Shown in pieces: positions 8,885 through 17,734 of a stretch of DNA of 64,000 bases. A model generated the notes under the pieces. That model did not search any database, was not told the origin of the DNA, and was given only the letters and a program-made list of their open reading frames with translations. Each line of letters opens with the position of its first letter. The first letter of the stretch is position 1. The DNA comes from Raoultibacter phocaeensis (GTDB lineage: Bacteria > Actinomycetota > Coriobacteriia > Coriobacteriales > Eggerthellaceae): NCBI RefSeq assembly GCF_901411515.1, contig NZ_CABDUX010000002.1, positions 1,364,001 through 1,428,000 of the forward strand, read 5' to 3'. A program made the translations under genes and the position numbers.

Positions 8885-10180
8885 TCACCCCTCTTTGCCC
8901 TTTACCGACAACCGCTTCATGGGGCTTACTGCAATAGCTACGAGGAACAGCACGAGCGCTGCGATGCCGCACACGGCAAGCACGATGAACCCCATGTTGA
9001 ATCCGAGGTTCTGCATAACCGCCGCCACGATCACAAATACCGCTGCACCGCCAAGGTAGAACCCGCCCATCCCGAACGCGTTGATCGACGTGTAGTCCTT
9101 CATGCCGAACAGCTGGGGAATGAACAGGGCGGGAAGAATCTGAACCGGCCCTATAAGCGCGCACGGCACCAAGCTACCGACAGCAACGGGAAGCGCTCCC
9201 CCGTCAGCCCACGCCACCATCAAGCCGACGCCCACCGCAAAGCCGACGAACACGATGACCGATGTAATCGACGCGCCGAGCTTCTTTGATACGCTACCGG
9301 ATACCAAGCTGATGACAGCGACGATCATCGCGAAGACGGAAAGCAGCGTTGCCGCCAGCGAGGCGGACAGGCCGTTGCCGACGAAGAAGTACGATGCGTA
9401 AGCCGAATACCCGTTGAGCGGAAACGATGCGAGCACCATCGCAAAGAAGAACAGGTAGAGGGCTGGCGAGCGTAAAGCATCGTGCAACGTAAAGCCTGAC
9501 TCTTCCGCATCCGAGGAAGCGGAATCGCTGCGAAGGCCTTCGTCATCGCGCCCGTCGGCGGCATCAGCCCCGACGCCGGCCGCCGAAGCCTTTCCGGCAC
9601 CCTCAGACGGCAACTTTCCGATGAGGACGAGGTTCGAGAACAAGCCGAACACGAGTGTGACGGCCGCGAAAATGTAGACGATCGTTCGGTAGTCGAGCAC
9701 ATTGAGCATCACGGACTCGACAAGAACCTCGCCTGCCACGAGGAAACTCATGACGCCGACAACGATACCGAAGACCGTCGGCGTTCTCGCTCCGTAGAAT
9801 TCGGCGAGAACGCCCGCAGCGGCGGCGTGGGCCCCGATAGCAAGCACAATGCCGTTGATGACGTTTGCGACATACCAGAGCGCTGTGCTTGTCGCCGTCG
9901 CTATGAGGCACAGAACAACGCACACGCAGATCGTCCCGATGAGAAGACAGCGCCGCGCCCCGATCTTCGTGATGAACTTTGCGCCGATCAAACTTCCGAC
10001 GAATGCGAAGATCGTTGCGAGCATAGGCCCGAACGAATAATCGGTGACAGTAGCCCCCATGCCCTCGATGAGCAAGGGCGCAATGGCGTTCAAAACAGAG
10101 GTGGATCCGATACCGACCGCAAGGATGATCGCGCATCCCGCAGCCGCCATCGCAGGTCTTTTGCTACGCGTTTCAGCCAT
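8885..10180 (-). CDS. Major facilitator superfamily transporter
   Basis: A 431-aa membrane protein with about 12 hydrophobic helices and a charged central loop (Asp/Ser/Ala-rich, near residues 200-240), the layout of MFS carriers, probably of the oxalate/formate antiporter-like branch. Start at 10180 (MAETRSK) chosen because AAGGAAAGG lies upstream; the longer reading from 10261 adds a non-membrane leader. It follows the molybdopterin enzyme and 4Fe-4S genes on the same strand after an intercistronic hairpin, so it plausibly carries the substrate or product of that enzyme. The cargo is not known. Confidence 0.82.
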   Translation of the reverse strand: MAETRSKRPAMAAAGCAIILAVGIGSTSVLNAIAPLLIEGMGATVTDYSFGPMLATIFAFVGSLIGAKFITKIGARRCLLIGTICVCVVLCLIATATSTALWYVANVINGIVLAIGAHAAAAGVLAEFYGARTPTVFGIVVGVMSFLVAGEVLVESVMLNVLDYRTIVYIFAAVTLVFGLFSNLVLIGKLPSEGAGKASAAGVGADAADGRDDEGLRSDSASSDAEESGFTLHDALRSPALYLFFFAMVLASFPLNGYSAYASYFFVGNGLSASLAATLLSVFAMIVAVISLVSGSVSKKLGASITSVIVFVGFAVGVGLMVAWADGGALPVAVGSLVPCALIGPVQILPALFIPQLFGMKDYTSINAFGMGGFYLGGAAVFVIVAAVMQNLGFNMGFIVLAVCGIAALVLFLVAIAVSPMKRLSVKGKEG

Positions 10181-10277
10181 AATAAAACCTTTCCTTCGGT
10201 GTGCGAGGAATAGAGATACTGAAATCCCGAAGCCGGGCGTCGGCGATGCATACGGAAACATCGAACCGCCCGATTGC

Positions 10278-10315
10278 CGGAAGCCGCTGGCCCTGGCGGG
10301 CCGCAGCGGCTTCCG
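10278..10315. other. Large intercistronic hairpin
   Basis: A perfect 12-bp stem (10278-10289 with 10304-10315) with a further GCCC/GGGC pairing inside the loop, between the 4Fe-4S gene and the MFS gene. A T-rich stretch follows on the plus strand, not the minus strand. It therefore looks more like a processing or stability element, or a terminator for antisense transcription, than a terminator of the operon. Confidence 0.6.
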
Positions 10316-10343
10316 TTCTTATGTATTTGGGTGCATAAACCGG

Positions 10344-10679
10344 CTACGCCGTGAAAATGGTGCAGTGGCGTCCTTCGGCTTCGCGCACCATATCCATGAG
10401 CGAACCTATCTTGAGCGCTCCTGCGGGGCAGCCCGTCACGCACAGCGGGGTCGGATCGTCGTTGTAGCAAGCGCGGCACTTGTCGAGCACCGGGGCTACC
10501 AGGTGGTACTGGCGCAGTTTGCCGTCGACGAGAAACGGCGCACGGCGCTCGGTTTTCATCCAGTCTTCGTCGTACGGATAGCGATGCGTCTCGCGGCAGG
10601 CCGATTCGCATCCGAAGCAGCCGGTGCAGTCGTCGAGATCGAGGAGCAGGGCGATGCCTTCGCCGTCAACCCGTTTCAT
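10344..10679 (-). CDS. Small 4Fe-4S electron-transfer protein
   Basis: A 111-aa ferredoxin-like partner subunit. Cysteine groups CTGCFGCESAC and CRAC...LCVTGCPAG are consistent with two 4Fe-4S clusters, fewer than the four of a full DmsB-type subunit. The ATG shares one base with the stop of the molybdopterin enzyme gene (TGATG), so the two are translationally coupled and almost certainly form one complex. No signal peptide, so cytoplasmic. It probably shuttles electrons to or from the molybdenum subunit. Confidence 0.85.
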   Translation of the reverse strand: MKRVDGEGIALLLDLDDCTGCFGCESACRETHRYPYDEDWMKTERRAPFLVDGKLRQYHLVAPVLDKCRACYNDDPTPLCVTGCPAGALKIGSLMDMVREAEGRHCTIFTA

Positions 10680-12859
10680 CACAAATCCCCCCTTCCGGAT
10701 TCGATCTTGCACAAAGACGAGCGCATGGGAGTTGCGCCGTATCCCGGTTCGGCAGGAACCGACGGAACGAGGATGTTGCCGTTCGCCTTATCCCAGCCGT
10801 ACCCGGGCAACCCGAGCTCGGGGCATTCGTCACGCCAACCGGGACGGGGAACCGCGATGACACCCTTCTTGGTTTCGCGTGTCACCTCGGCTTTTGAGAT
10901 GATATGTCCACGCGGAGATGAGATCGTGATCCATTCCCCGTCGGTGATGCCGTACGCGCGCGCATCGTCGGGGTGCACAAGCACGAACGGATCGGGATAG
11001 AGGTTGCGCTGCGAGGGAATGTTCGTCCACGCGGAGTGGAAGAACGAGTACACGCGATGGCCTGTGATGAGTGTCAGCGGGTATTCCTTCGCAAGTTCGG
11101 GCTGGCTGATGGGGCTCTCGGCCGGCTCGGTGTAATCGGGCAGAGGATCATAGCCGAACGCCGCCATGGTCGCGCAGGAGAATTCCACGCGCCCGGAAGG
11201 CGTCGGGAACCCGGGGCTGCCATCGGGCCGGAGCATGCCTTTCTCGTACTTCTTGTACACGGGCTCGCCCGCCTGACCGCCCGGCTCGGTGGAGCGTACG
11301 GGAACAGCCTGGAACTCGTCCCATGTCACATCGAAGCCGTAGAACTCCTTCAAACGCCAGAGCACCATGTCTTTCTCGTTTTCCCATGGCCAGTCTTCGG
11401 GTTTGATGCGCTTGCCCCACTGAAGGAAGAAGCGCCAATCGTCCCAGCACTCCCCCGGCGCTTCGACCGCTTGATCGAACGCGAGGATGAGGTTGCCGTC
11501 GAGTTCTTCGTCGTAGGTGCAGCGCTCAGACCAGTCGGCAGAGGGCAGTACGATATCGGCGAGCTTCGCCGTCGGAGAGAAGTAGAAATCCTTGACCGCG
11601 ATGAACTCGAGATTGGGAGACGTCAGAGCTTCGTACGTGAGATGCGTATTCTCGTAGCACAGAAGCGGGTCGTTCGCAATGGCGATGAACGCCTTCACGG
11701 GCCGAGGCTCGCCGGTGATCATGGCTTCGAACGTCGCATGCGGATCGTTCGAACGCCCGAACGATTTGTACAGCGGGTGCTCCTCGCCGCCGAACGTGAA
11801 CAGGTCGGGACGTCCCGGATCCTTGCCGTCCCACAGCGTGATCTTGTCATCGAGCATCACGGAAAACGAAAGCGGTACGCTGACACCGCCCGGCACGTCG
11901 ATCCAGCCGAGAAGCCCCTGCAAACAGGCCAGGGCGCGGCCGTTCTGGATGGCGTTTGAATGCATGCATCCAGGTCCGAGGCCGATCATCATGCCGACAG
12001 GGCCTTCCGTCCCCATCATTCGAGCAGCGGTAATAACCTCTTCGGGCGTGATCTCGCACACCTGGGCCGTCTTCTCGGGGGTCCATTCCTCGACGCGCTC
12101 GGCAAGCTCGTCGAATCCGTACGTCCACTTATCGATCCAATCCCGGTCGTACCATTCGTTGCGGATGATCTCGCGCATGATGCCCAATGCGAGCGCCGCA
12201 TCGGTGCCGGGGCGCGGTTGGATGGCGAGGTCGGCGTGCTTCGACATGTCCTGAAAGCGCGTATCGATGACGATGAGGTTCGCGCCCGCCGCCTGGTTGT
12301 CGTACAGGATCTTCGTGAAGGCGCGCTCCATAGCGGGGTTCTGACCCCAAAGCACCATGGTCTTGGAGTTGCCGAGATCCCCCGAAGCCGGACTGTAGAT
12401 GCCGAGGCTTATGGCGTTGGGCAAGATATGGGGCATGAGGCACACGTGCGTCGGTACGAGCGACCAGCCCTCGAGACCGAGCGACGAGTTCAAACGGCAA
12501 TGCCAGTGATTCGTCGTGCGGCCGGTGCCCTGCCCGGTGATGATGGCCTCGGGTCCGTATTCCGCGATGATGCGCTTGCAGTTGTCCGCGATGGCATCAA
12601 GCGCCTCATCCCACGTGATGCGCTCCCATTCGCCCGATCCGCGCTCACCGACGCGCTTCATCGGATAGAGGATGCGGCCCTCGGTGTTGTTGTGGATTTC
12701 GCGCTGGGACATGCCCGCACCGCAGATGACTCCTGCAGACTTGGGATTATCGGGGTCACCCTCGACTTTGATGATCTTGTTGTCTTCGTCGGAGTACACG
12801 ATCACCCCGCATCGCGCGTGGCACGTCGTGCACATGGTCTTGGTTTTCTTAACGCCCAT
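10679..12859 (-). CDS. Molybdopterin (bis-PGD) oxidoreductase catalytic subunit, cytoplasmic
   Basis: A 726-aa member of the DMSO-reductase superfamily. An N-terminal 4Fe-4S site is formed by Cys10, Cys13, Cys17 and Cys46; further on are the molybdopterin-domain segment VLWGQNPA, PRPGTDAALALG and a C-terminal PGD-binding domain with HPDDARAYGITDGEWI. There is no twin-arginine signal, so it stays in the cytoplasm. Cys140 (THVCLMPH) is a candidate metal ligand. Start at 12859 chosen from an AAAGGAG ribosome site; an ORF start at 13177 would consume the regulatory region. Context (4Fe-4S partner, MFS carrier, divergent LysR) resembles loci for dehydroxylation of dietary catechols in gut Eggerthellaceae. 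Length resembles acetylene hydratase. Substrate unknown. Confidence 0.88.
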   Translation of the reverse strand: MGVKKTKTMCTTCHARCGVIVYSDEDNKIIKVEGDPDNPKSAGVICGAGMSQREIHNNTEGRILYPMKRVGERGSGEWERITWDEALDAIADNCKRIIAEYGPEAIITGQGTGRTTNHWHCRLNSSLGLEGWSLVPTHVCLMPHILPNAISLGIYSPASGDLGNSKTMVLWGQNPAMERAFTKILYDNQAAGANLIVIDTRFQDMSKHADLAIQPRPGTDAALALGIMREIIRNEWYDRDWIDKWTYGFDELAERVEEWTPEKTAQVCEITPEEVITAARMMGTEGPVGMMIGLGPGCMHSNAIQNGRALACLQGLLGWIDVPGGVSVPLSFSVMLDDKITLWDGKDPGRPDLFTFGGEEHPLYKSFGRSNDPHATFEAMITGEPRPVKAFIAIANDPLLCYENTHLTYEALTSPNLEFIAVKDFYFSPTAKLADIVLPSADWSERCTYDEELDGNLILAFDQAVEAPGECWDDWRFFLQWGKRIKPEDWPWENEKDMVLWRLKEFYGFDVTWDEFQAVPVRSTEPGGQAGEPVYKKYEKGMLRPDGSPGFPTPSGRVEFSCATMAAFGYDPLPDYTEPAESPISQPELAKEYPLTLITGHRVYSFFHSAWTNIPSQRNLYPDPFVLVHPDDARAYGITDGEWITISSPRGHIISKAEVTRETKKGVIAVPRPGWRDECPELGLPGYGWDKANGNILVPSVPAEPGYGATPMRSSLCKIESGRGDL

Positions 12860-13179
12860 AACCGCTCCTTTCGCGTATCCCGTCTTGGCTTCGACCCCGC
12901 AAACCCCCTTTCGGTACAGTTCGGTACGAGCGCCGACGTTTGCGCACGTCGCCGCCTTTTCGCTCATCGTAGAGCGGCCGATGGGCTTTGTCCAACAGAG
13001 AAAGGTTCTCGATAGACAACCGCACGTTGTAAACGGACCGAATGCTCTTGAGCATGGGAGGTGCGTGGGCAGCGAGCATGCACGGAACGTATCTCCAAGG
13101 AGTACGTCCTGCCGAGCCGAGCAAACCGTGCGGGGTTTTGCTATCATGTAAGAAGGTTCGGTACAGGTTGGGGGCACGC
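12860..13179. promoter_or_regulatory. Divergent control region with TTCGGTAC repeats
   Basis: A 320-bp gap between the molybdoenzyme gene and the divergent LysR gene. The octamer TTCGGTAC occurs as a tandem pair 10 bp apart (12910-12917 and 12920-12927) and again at 13157-13164, just before the LysR start. A minus-strand promoter TGGACA (12994-12989), 17-base spacer and TACGAT (12971-12966) would put the tandem pair in the enzyme leader. A perfect dyad ATGCTC-TT-GAGCAT lies at 13042-13055. No gene is seen here. Confidence 0.6.
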
Positions 13180-14142
13180 ATGCGGATCGAATCGCTTCAG
13201 TATTTCCTCGAGGTGGCTAAAACCGGCTCGTTCTCCTTAGCCGCCCGCCAACTCTACGTCTCCCAGCAAGGGCTCAGCAAAGCCGTGCAGACGCTCGAGC
13301 GCGAACTCGGCGTAGATCTGTTCGAGCGCATGGGCAAGCGCATCCGCCTTACCGACGCAGGCCGCGATCTCGTACCGCTCGCCCGCACGTGCATCGAGGA
13401 CCAGAAGGCGCTCGAAGAAGCCATGCGCATGCATGCCGAACGCTCCCAAGCACACGAGCCGATGAGGCTCATCGCCATGCCGTTTGCAGCAAGCGGGCTG
13501 TTCACGCTCATGAAAGACGTGCTTGAAGTCTACGGGCTGCGCGACGTGATCCTCGTGGAGAAGAGCCTTCCCGAAATACTGCACGACGCAGCCGCCCCCG
13601 CCCGCCGATCCGCGACCGCTGCGATGGTAGTCGTTCCCGACAGGATGCTCGCCTGCTTGGAGGAAAACCTCGAAGCCGACTACGTGCCGCTGTTTCGGTC
13701 GAACATCGTGATCGCAGGCACGAAGGCGCTGCTCTCGCCGCGCAAACGCGCCTACTCGATCGACGAGATCGCACGCATGCCCATCGCCTACTACAACGAA
13801 CCCGTACTCGAAACCATACTCGGCGACATGTTCCACGAGCACCCGTTCGAACAGGTCATCATGCACGCCTCGAACCTCTCGATGATCAACGAGTACGTCG
13901 CAAGCGGACGAGCCGTCACGTTCAGTGATTCTTTCAGCGCCTACATGAGCGAAAACGACGGCGAAACCCTTTCGCTGCCGATCAAAGGTGCCGCCTCGTT
14001 CACGGTGGGGTTCGTCTACGCGCCCGACGCCGACACCGATGGATGCACCCGCTCCTACATCGACCGCTTCAAATCCTGCATTGAAGAAGCCTGCGGGCCG
14101 TATCTGGCGAAGCATCCCCTCACAGGCGCGCGTCGGTCGTAG
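13180..14142 (+). CDS. LysR-family transcriptional regulator
   Basis: A 320-aa regulator. Residues 1-60 are the LysR winged helix (SLQYFLEVAKTGSFSLAARQLYVSQQGLSKAVQTLE-type pattern, LFER, LTDAG), followed by a linker helix and a periplasmic-binding-like effector domain. Start at 13180 (MRIESLQ) fits the family N-terminus; upstream in-frame codons are not conserved sequence. It is divergent from the molybdoenzyme operon and probably controls it and itself through the TTCGGTAC repeats. The effector domain is weakly typical, so the ligand cannot be named. Confidence 0.9.
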   Translation: MRIESLQYFLEVAKTGSFSLAARQLYVSQQGLSKAVQTLERELGVDLFERMGKRIRLTDAGRDLVPLARTCIEDQKALEEAMRMHAERSQAHEPMRLIAMPFAASGLFTLMKDVLEVYGLRDVILVEKSLPEILHDAAAPARRSATAAMVVVPDRMLACLEENLEADYVPLFRSNIVIAGTKALLSPRKRAYSIDEIARMPIAYYNEPVLETILGDMFHEHPFEQVIMHASNLSMINEYVASGRAVTFSDSFSAYMSENDGETLSLPIKGAASFTVGFVYAPDADTDGCTRSYIDRFKSCIEEACGPYLAKHPLTGARRS

Positions 14143-14242
14143 CAGTGCGTCGACAGCGCCGGTTGCCGTTGCGCGACATTCTGCACTGCCCGGGCAAAGC
14201 TCGTAGTACAATGCCAGCCATACGTTGATCGAAGGGACAACC

Positions 14243-15226
14243 ATGTTCGAACAAGCACGCCTCGAAGACCTGACTGCGTTTCGGTTCGGCCACGCGCACA
14301 ATGCCCAAGCCGCCACCGGGTGCACCATCATCATCGCTCCTCAGGGGGCGGCGTGCGGCGTCGACGTGCGCGGCGGAGGTCCGGCCACACGAGAAACCGA
14401 CCTCCTCAAACCCGAGAACATGATCGAAGCGGTGCATGCAGTCGTGCTGTCGGGCGGCTCGGCCTTCGGCCTCGAAGCGAGCTCGGGCGTGATGGACGCA
14501 CTTGCCGAGAGGGGCATCGGGTTCGCCGTCGAGTGCGCACGGGTGCCCATCGTAGTGGGCGCATGCTTGTTCGATCTGCTGGTAGGCGAGCAGGCTCATC
14601 CCGATAAAGCCATGGGTCGGGCGGCCGTTGAGGCGGCGTTTGCGGGCGAACCGCTTTCCCAGGGCAATGTGGGTGCAGGCACGGGAGCCACCGTCGGCAA
14701 GCTTCTCGGGGGCGAGCGCGCCATGAAATCCGGGTTCGGATACCATGTTATGCGGTTCGGCGAACTCGTCGTCGGAGCGCTCGTGGCAGTGAACGCGCTC
14801 GGGAATGTGCGCGACGAGGACGGCACCTGGATCGCGGGTTGCCGCGCTGACGACGGATCGGTGATGGACGGGGGCGTTGCCTTCGAGGTTGCGGCCCGCG
14901 CAATGACCGCTCAGACCGCCGCAGCTTCGGCTGAACAACCCTGCCCCAACACGACGATCGGCGTCGTCGTCACCAACGCGCGCCTCTCGAAGGCGCAGGC
15001 CACAAAGGTATCTTCGACCTGCCACGACGCCTATGCGCGCGCCATCAAGCCCGTGCACACCTCCAATGACGGCGATACCGTGTTCTCCTTCGCCTCGGGC
15101 GAAATTGAAGCGCCCGCCGATCTTGTAGCCGCCATGGGAACCGAAGCCATGCAGCAAGCCATCTATGCCGCCGTATCGTCGGCAGAACCCGCCTATGGGT
15201 ACCCTGCGATGGGCGAGGAAGCGTAA
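14243..15226 (+). CDS. P1 family peptidase (DmpA/aminopeptidase-esterase type)
   Basis: A 327-aa N-terminal-nucleophile hydrolase precursor of the DmpA/ThnT fold. Family members cut themselves and then act as aminopeptidase or amidase. The likely self-cleavage site is Asn236-Thr237 in PNTTIGVV, with Thr237 as the nucleophile. GGSAFGLEA and GNVGAGTGATVGK are other family signatures. A GAAGGGA ribosome site fixes the ATG at 14243 rather than an upstream TTG. No signal peptide. It is 5 bases upstream of the chloride-channel gene and probably co-transcribed with it. Confidence 0.87.
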   Translation: MFEQARLEDLTAFRFGHAHNAQAATGCTIIIAPQGAACGVDVRGGGPATRETDLLKPENMIEAVHAVVLSGGSAFGLEASSGVMDALAERGIGFAVECARVPIVVGACLFDLLVGEQAHPDKAMGRAAVEAAFAGEPLSQGNVGAGTGATVGKLLGGERAMKSGFGYHVMRFGELVVGALVAVNALGNVRDEDGTWIAGCRADDGSVMDGGVAFEVAARAMTAQTAAASAEQPCPNTTIGVVVTNARLSKAQATKVSSTCHDAYARAIKPVHTSNDGDTVFSFASGEIEAPADLVAAMGTEAMQQAIYAAVSSAEPAYGYPAMGEEA

Positions 15227-15231
15227 GGGCT

Positions 15232-16521
15232 ATGGCTGTCGATTTCCACAAGCTGCGCAACCGCTCGCTCTTCCTCGTCGCGGTCATCCTCACCGGGGCG
15301 CTCGCGGGCGCTTTTATCTGGCTGTTCTTCTTCCTCATGAACATCGGCTTGAACTTCATCTGGAAGACGCTGCCCGAAAAGCTCCACTTCGCATTCTTCC
15401 CCCTCGTAATCTGCACCATCGGCGGCCTTATCATCGGACTGTACCAGAAGCGGTTCGGACCGTACCCCGAAGAGCTCAACTCCGTCATGAAGAAAGTGAA
15501 GAAAAACGGCCGCTACGAGTACAAGGACATCGGCGTATCCTCGCTCGCCGCGCTCCTGCCGCTTTTGTTCGGCGGCAGCATCGGCCCCGAAGCGGGACTC
15601 ACCGGGGCGATCGCAGGACTGTGCACCTGGGTCGGCGACCGCATGAAGCGCTTCGGCTCCGATTTCAAGAACCTCACGGCCATCGGCACCTCGGCTGCGC
15701 TTTCCGCCATCTTCACCGCACCCCTCTACGGATTCGCCGCACCCCTGTACGGCAGCGCCGACGGAAACGACGACGAAGACGAACTCGTATTGCCAAAAAC
15801 CTCGAAGATCATCGTGTACCTCTGCGCCATCGCCGGTGCGCTCGGGGCCTTCATGGGACTCGGCGCCCTTATTGGGGGCGGCATGGGGCTTCCCCGGTTC
15901 ACCGACATCTCCATCGGCGCGACCGAGCTTATCTGGCTCGTTCCCCTCACGCTCATCGGAGCGGCAGGCGGATGGCTCTACCATCTATTCGACCGTTTCT
16001 CGGAAGGCTTTTCGACACTGCTCGGCAACAGGCCGGTCATCAAGGCGGTCATCGGGGGCGTCGTACTCGCATCGTGCGGCATGGTGTTGCCGTTCACGAT
16101 GTTCGCCGGCGAAAGCCAAACCCATGTGCTCGAAGCCACTTGGACGACGATGCCCGCGCTTGTGCTTGTGCTCACCGGGTTCGCGAAGCTCTTCACGACG
16201 CCGTTCTGCATCCACACCGGCTGGCGCGGCGGACACTTCTTCCCCGTCATTTTCGCCGGCATCTCGATCGGCTACGGATGCGCGATGCTCACGGGAGCCG
16301 ATCCCGTATTCTGCCTGTGCGCTTGCACGGCCGCCGTGGTCGGGGGCGTCATGCGCCAACCGCTCATGGCAGTACTGCTTTTGTTTCTGTGCTTTCCTGT
16401 CAAGGGCGTCGTGATCATGCTCGTGGGGGCCGTCGTGGGTTCGGCGATCCCCCTGCCTGCGTTCCTTAAGCCCGAGAATTCCTCCGAACCTCTTACGCCC
16501 GAACGGCAGGCGGAAGGCTAA
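15232..16521 (+). CDS. CLC-type chloride channel/transporter
   Basis: A 429-aa membrane protein with roughly 10-12 hydrophobic segments. GGSIGPEAGLTG corresponds to the anion-pore G-x-E-G-P motif and retains the gating glutamate as PEAG. HTGWRGGHFFPVIFAG near residue 330 is the second selectivity segment. CLC proteins move chloride or fluoride, as channels or as proton antiporters; which one is not decided here. The stop codon overlaps that of the convergent rsfS gene by 4 bases (CTAA). Confidence 0.88.
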   Translation: MAVDFHKLRNRSLFLVAVILTGALAGAFIWLFFFLMNIGLNFIWKTLPEKLHFAFFPLVICTIGGLIIGLYQKRFGPYPEELNSVMKKVKKNGRYEYKDIGVSSLAALLPLLFGGSIGPEAGLTGAIAGLCTWVGDRMKRFGSDFKNLTAIGTSAALSAIFTAPLYGFAAPLYGSADGNDDEDELVLPKTSKIIVYLCAIAGALGAFMGLGALIGGGMGLPRFTDISIGATELIWLVPLTLIGAAGGWLYHLFDRFSEGFSTLLGNRPVIKAVIGGVVLASCGMVLPFTMFAGESQTHVLEATWTTMPALVLVLTGFAKLFTTPFCIHTGWRGGHFFPVIFAGISIGYGCAMLTGADPVFCLCACTAAVVGGVMRQPLMAVLLLFLCFPVKGVVIMLVGAVVGSAIPLPAFLKPENSSEPLTPERQAEG

Positions 16522-16955
16522 GCGTCCGTTTTTGCGCGTGCAGCCTCGAGAAGCTTGGCGATCCGTTCGGAGTATTCCATATCGGTCAGTCCCGCTTCGA
16601 CCGCAAGATCGAGCACTGGGGCGTCGTTCCACAGCGCCTCGAGACGGTAGTACTCGCGCGTTTCGGGCTGAAACACGTGCACGACGAAATCGCCGTAATC
16701 GAGAAGCGCCCACAGGCCGTCTGTCGTGCCCTCGCGATGCAGCGGCTTTACGCCGGCGAGCGATCGCTCCTGCTCTTCTATCTCATCGATGATCGCTTCG
16801 ACCTGATGGCTGTTCGCCGCAGTCGCGATCACGAAGTAGTCGGTAACGGAGATGAGGTCTTTGACCTCCTGGACCATGATGTCGGTCGCCTTCTTCTCGT
16901 CGGCGGCGCGCGCTGCGATGAGCGCGCACTCCTTAGCGGTCGGCGTGTGCGTCAC
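16518..16955 (-). CDS. rsfS: Ribosomal silencing factor RsfS
   Basis: A 145-aa protein that binds ribosomal protein L14 and blocks subunit joining in poor nutrient conditions. Family signatures are DIMVQEVKDLISVTDYFVIAT, KPLHREGTTDGLWALLDYGDFVVHVF and REYYRLEALW. The start is a GTG at 16955 directly after an AAAGGAA site; longer reading frames upstream give unrelated sequence. It overlaps yqeK upstream by 23 bases and is the last gene of the rplU-to-rsfS run. Confidence 0.93.
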   Translation of the reverse strand: MTHTPTAKECALIAARAADEKKATDIMVQEVKDLISVTDYFVIATAANSHQVEAIIDEIEEQERSLAGVKPLHREGTTDGLWALLDYGDFVVHVFQPETREYYRLEALWNDAPVLDLAVEAGLTDMEYSERIAKLLEAARAKTDA

Positions 16956-17616
16956 GTGCTTCCTTTCCCTGTGCATGTCTGAGGTTCTTCTTCGAGCCGG
17001 GCAATTTGGGCGCCGGAGCGCTCCTCGCCCGCTCAACGTAATAGTTCCATACCTTGACGGTATCGGGATGCATCCTGCGCTTCTTCTCCACGAGAAAAGC
17101 GATCACGTGTTGAAACGTGCCCAGGAACAGCTCTTCCAGGCTCACCGCGCCGATTGAATCCCTTACGGCTGCCATGCTGTCGAAGGGGCGCAGCGGCTCG
17201 ATCGCATCGGCGGTGTAGACGATCATGTCCAGATCGGTCATGCCCACCTCGGCTGACGTGTGCCGTGCGATCGCCTGGAGCACATCTTCGCCGATTCCCG
17301 GGAATTCGCGCGCAAGTTCGATGGCAGCCGTCGGCCCGTGAAGAAGGCGCGGCATGCTCTCGAGCACGACGGGGTTCGCCGCAACGCGAAGCTCTTGGGC
17401 GCGCTCGGTGATGTCTTTGTCGGAGTAGCCTTTGTCCCAATCGTGGAGGAGTCCGGCAAGGCGGGCCTTGCGCTCGTCGACACCGTACGCGCGTGCAAGC
17501 TGCACGGCCGTATCGGAGACGCTCAGCGAATGCTCGTAGCGCTCTTTGTCAAGCCGCATGCGCAACCGCTCTTTCGCGGCCTCGAAATACTCGTCGGTCA
17601 ACGTTTCATCTGCCAT
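16933..17616 (-). CDS. yqeK: HD-domain hydrolase, YqeK-like
   Basis: A 227-aa HD phosphohydrolase; YqeK proteins cleave diadenosine tetraphosphate symmetrically. Metal-binding residues fall in YEHSLSVSDTAVQLA, LLHDWDKG (the HD pair), RLLHGP, ARHTSAE and YTADAIEP. Start at 17616 supported by GGAGGGA. Standard position between nadD and rsfS. The C-terminal 35 residues are basic and proline-containing and not part of the HD fold. Confidence 0.88.
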   Translation of the reverse strand: MADETLTDEYFEAAKERLRMRLDKERYEHSLSVSDTAVQLARAYGVDERKARLAGLLHDWDKGYSDKDITERAQELRVAANPVVLESMPRLLHGPTAAIELAREFPGIGEDVLQAIARHTSAEVGMTDLDMIVYTADAIEPLRPFDSMAAVRDSIGAVSLEELFLGTFQHVIAFLVEKKRRMHPDTVKVWNYYVERARSAPAPKLPGSKKNLRHAQGKEARDAHADR

Positions 17617-17734
17617 GGCATCGTCCCTCCTTCCACACATTCAGTATCGGCGAGGCGACGCTTGAGCGCAAGTACCGATCCAAGCCGTGTCCCCCGCGGC
17701 ACCGTTTCGACATGAGTCCGTACGGCTTGGCAGA

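Noticed and set aside
12860-13177. Upstream extension of the molybdoenzyme
   Set aside because: The residues match nothing typical of the family, there is no Tat signal, and the stretch holds the divergent promoter region. AAAGGAG precedes the ATG at 12859.
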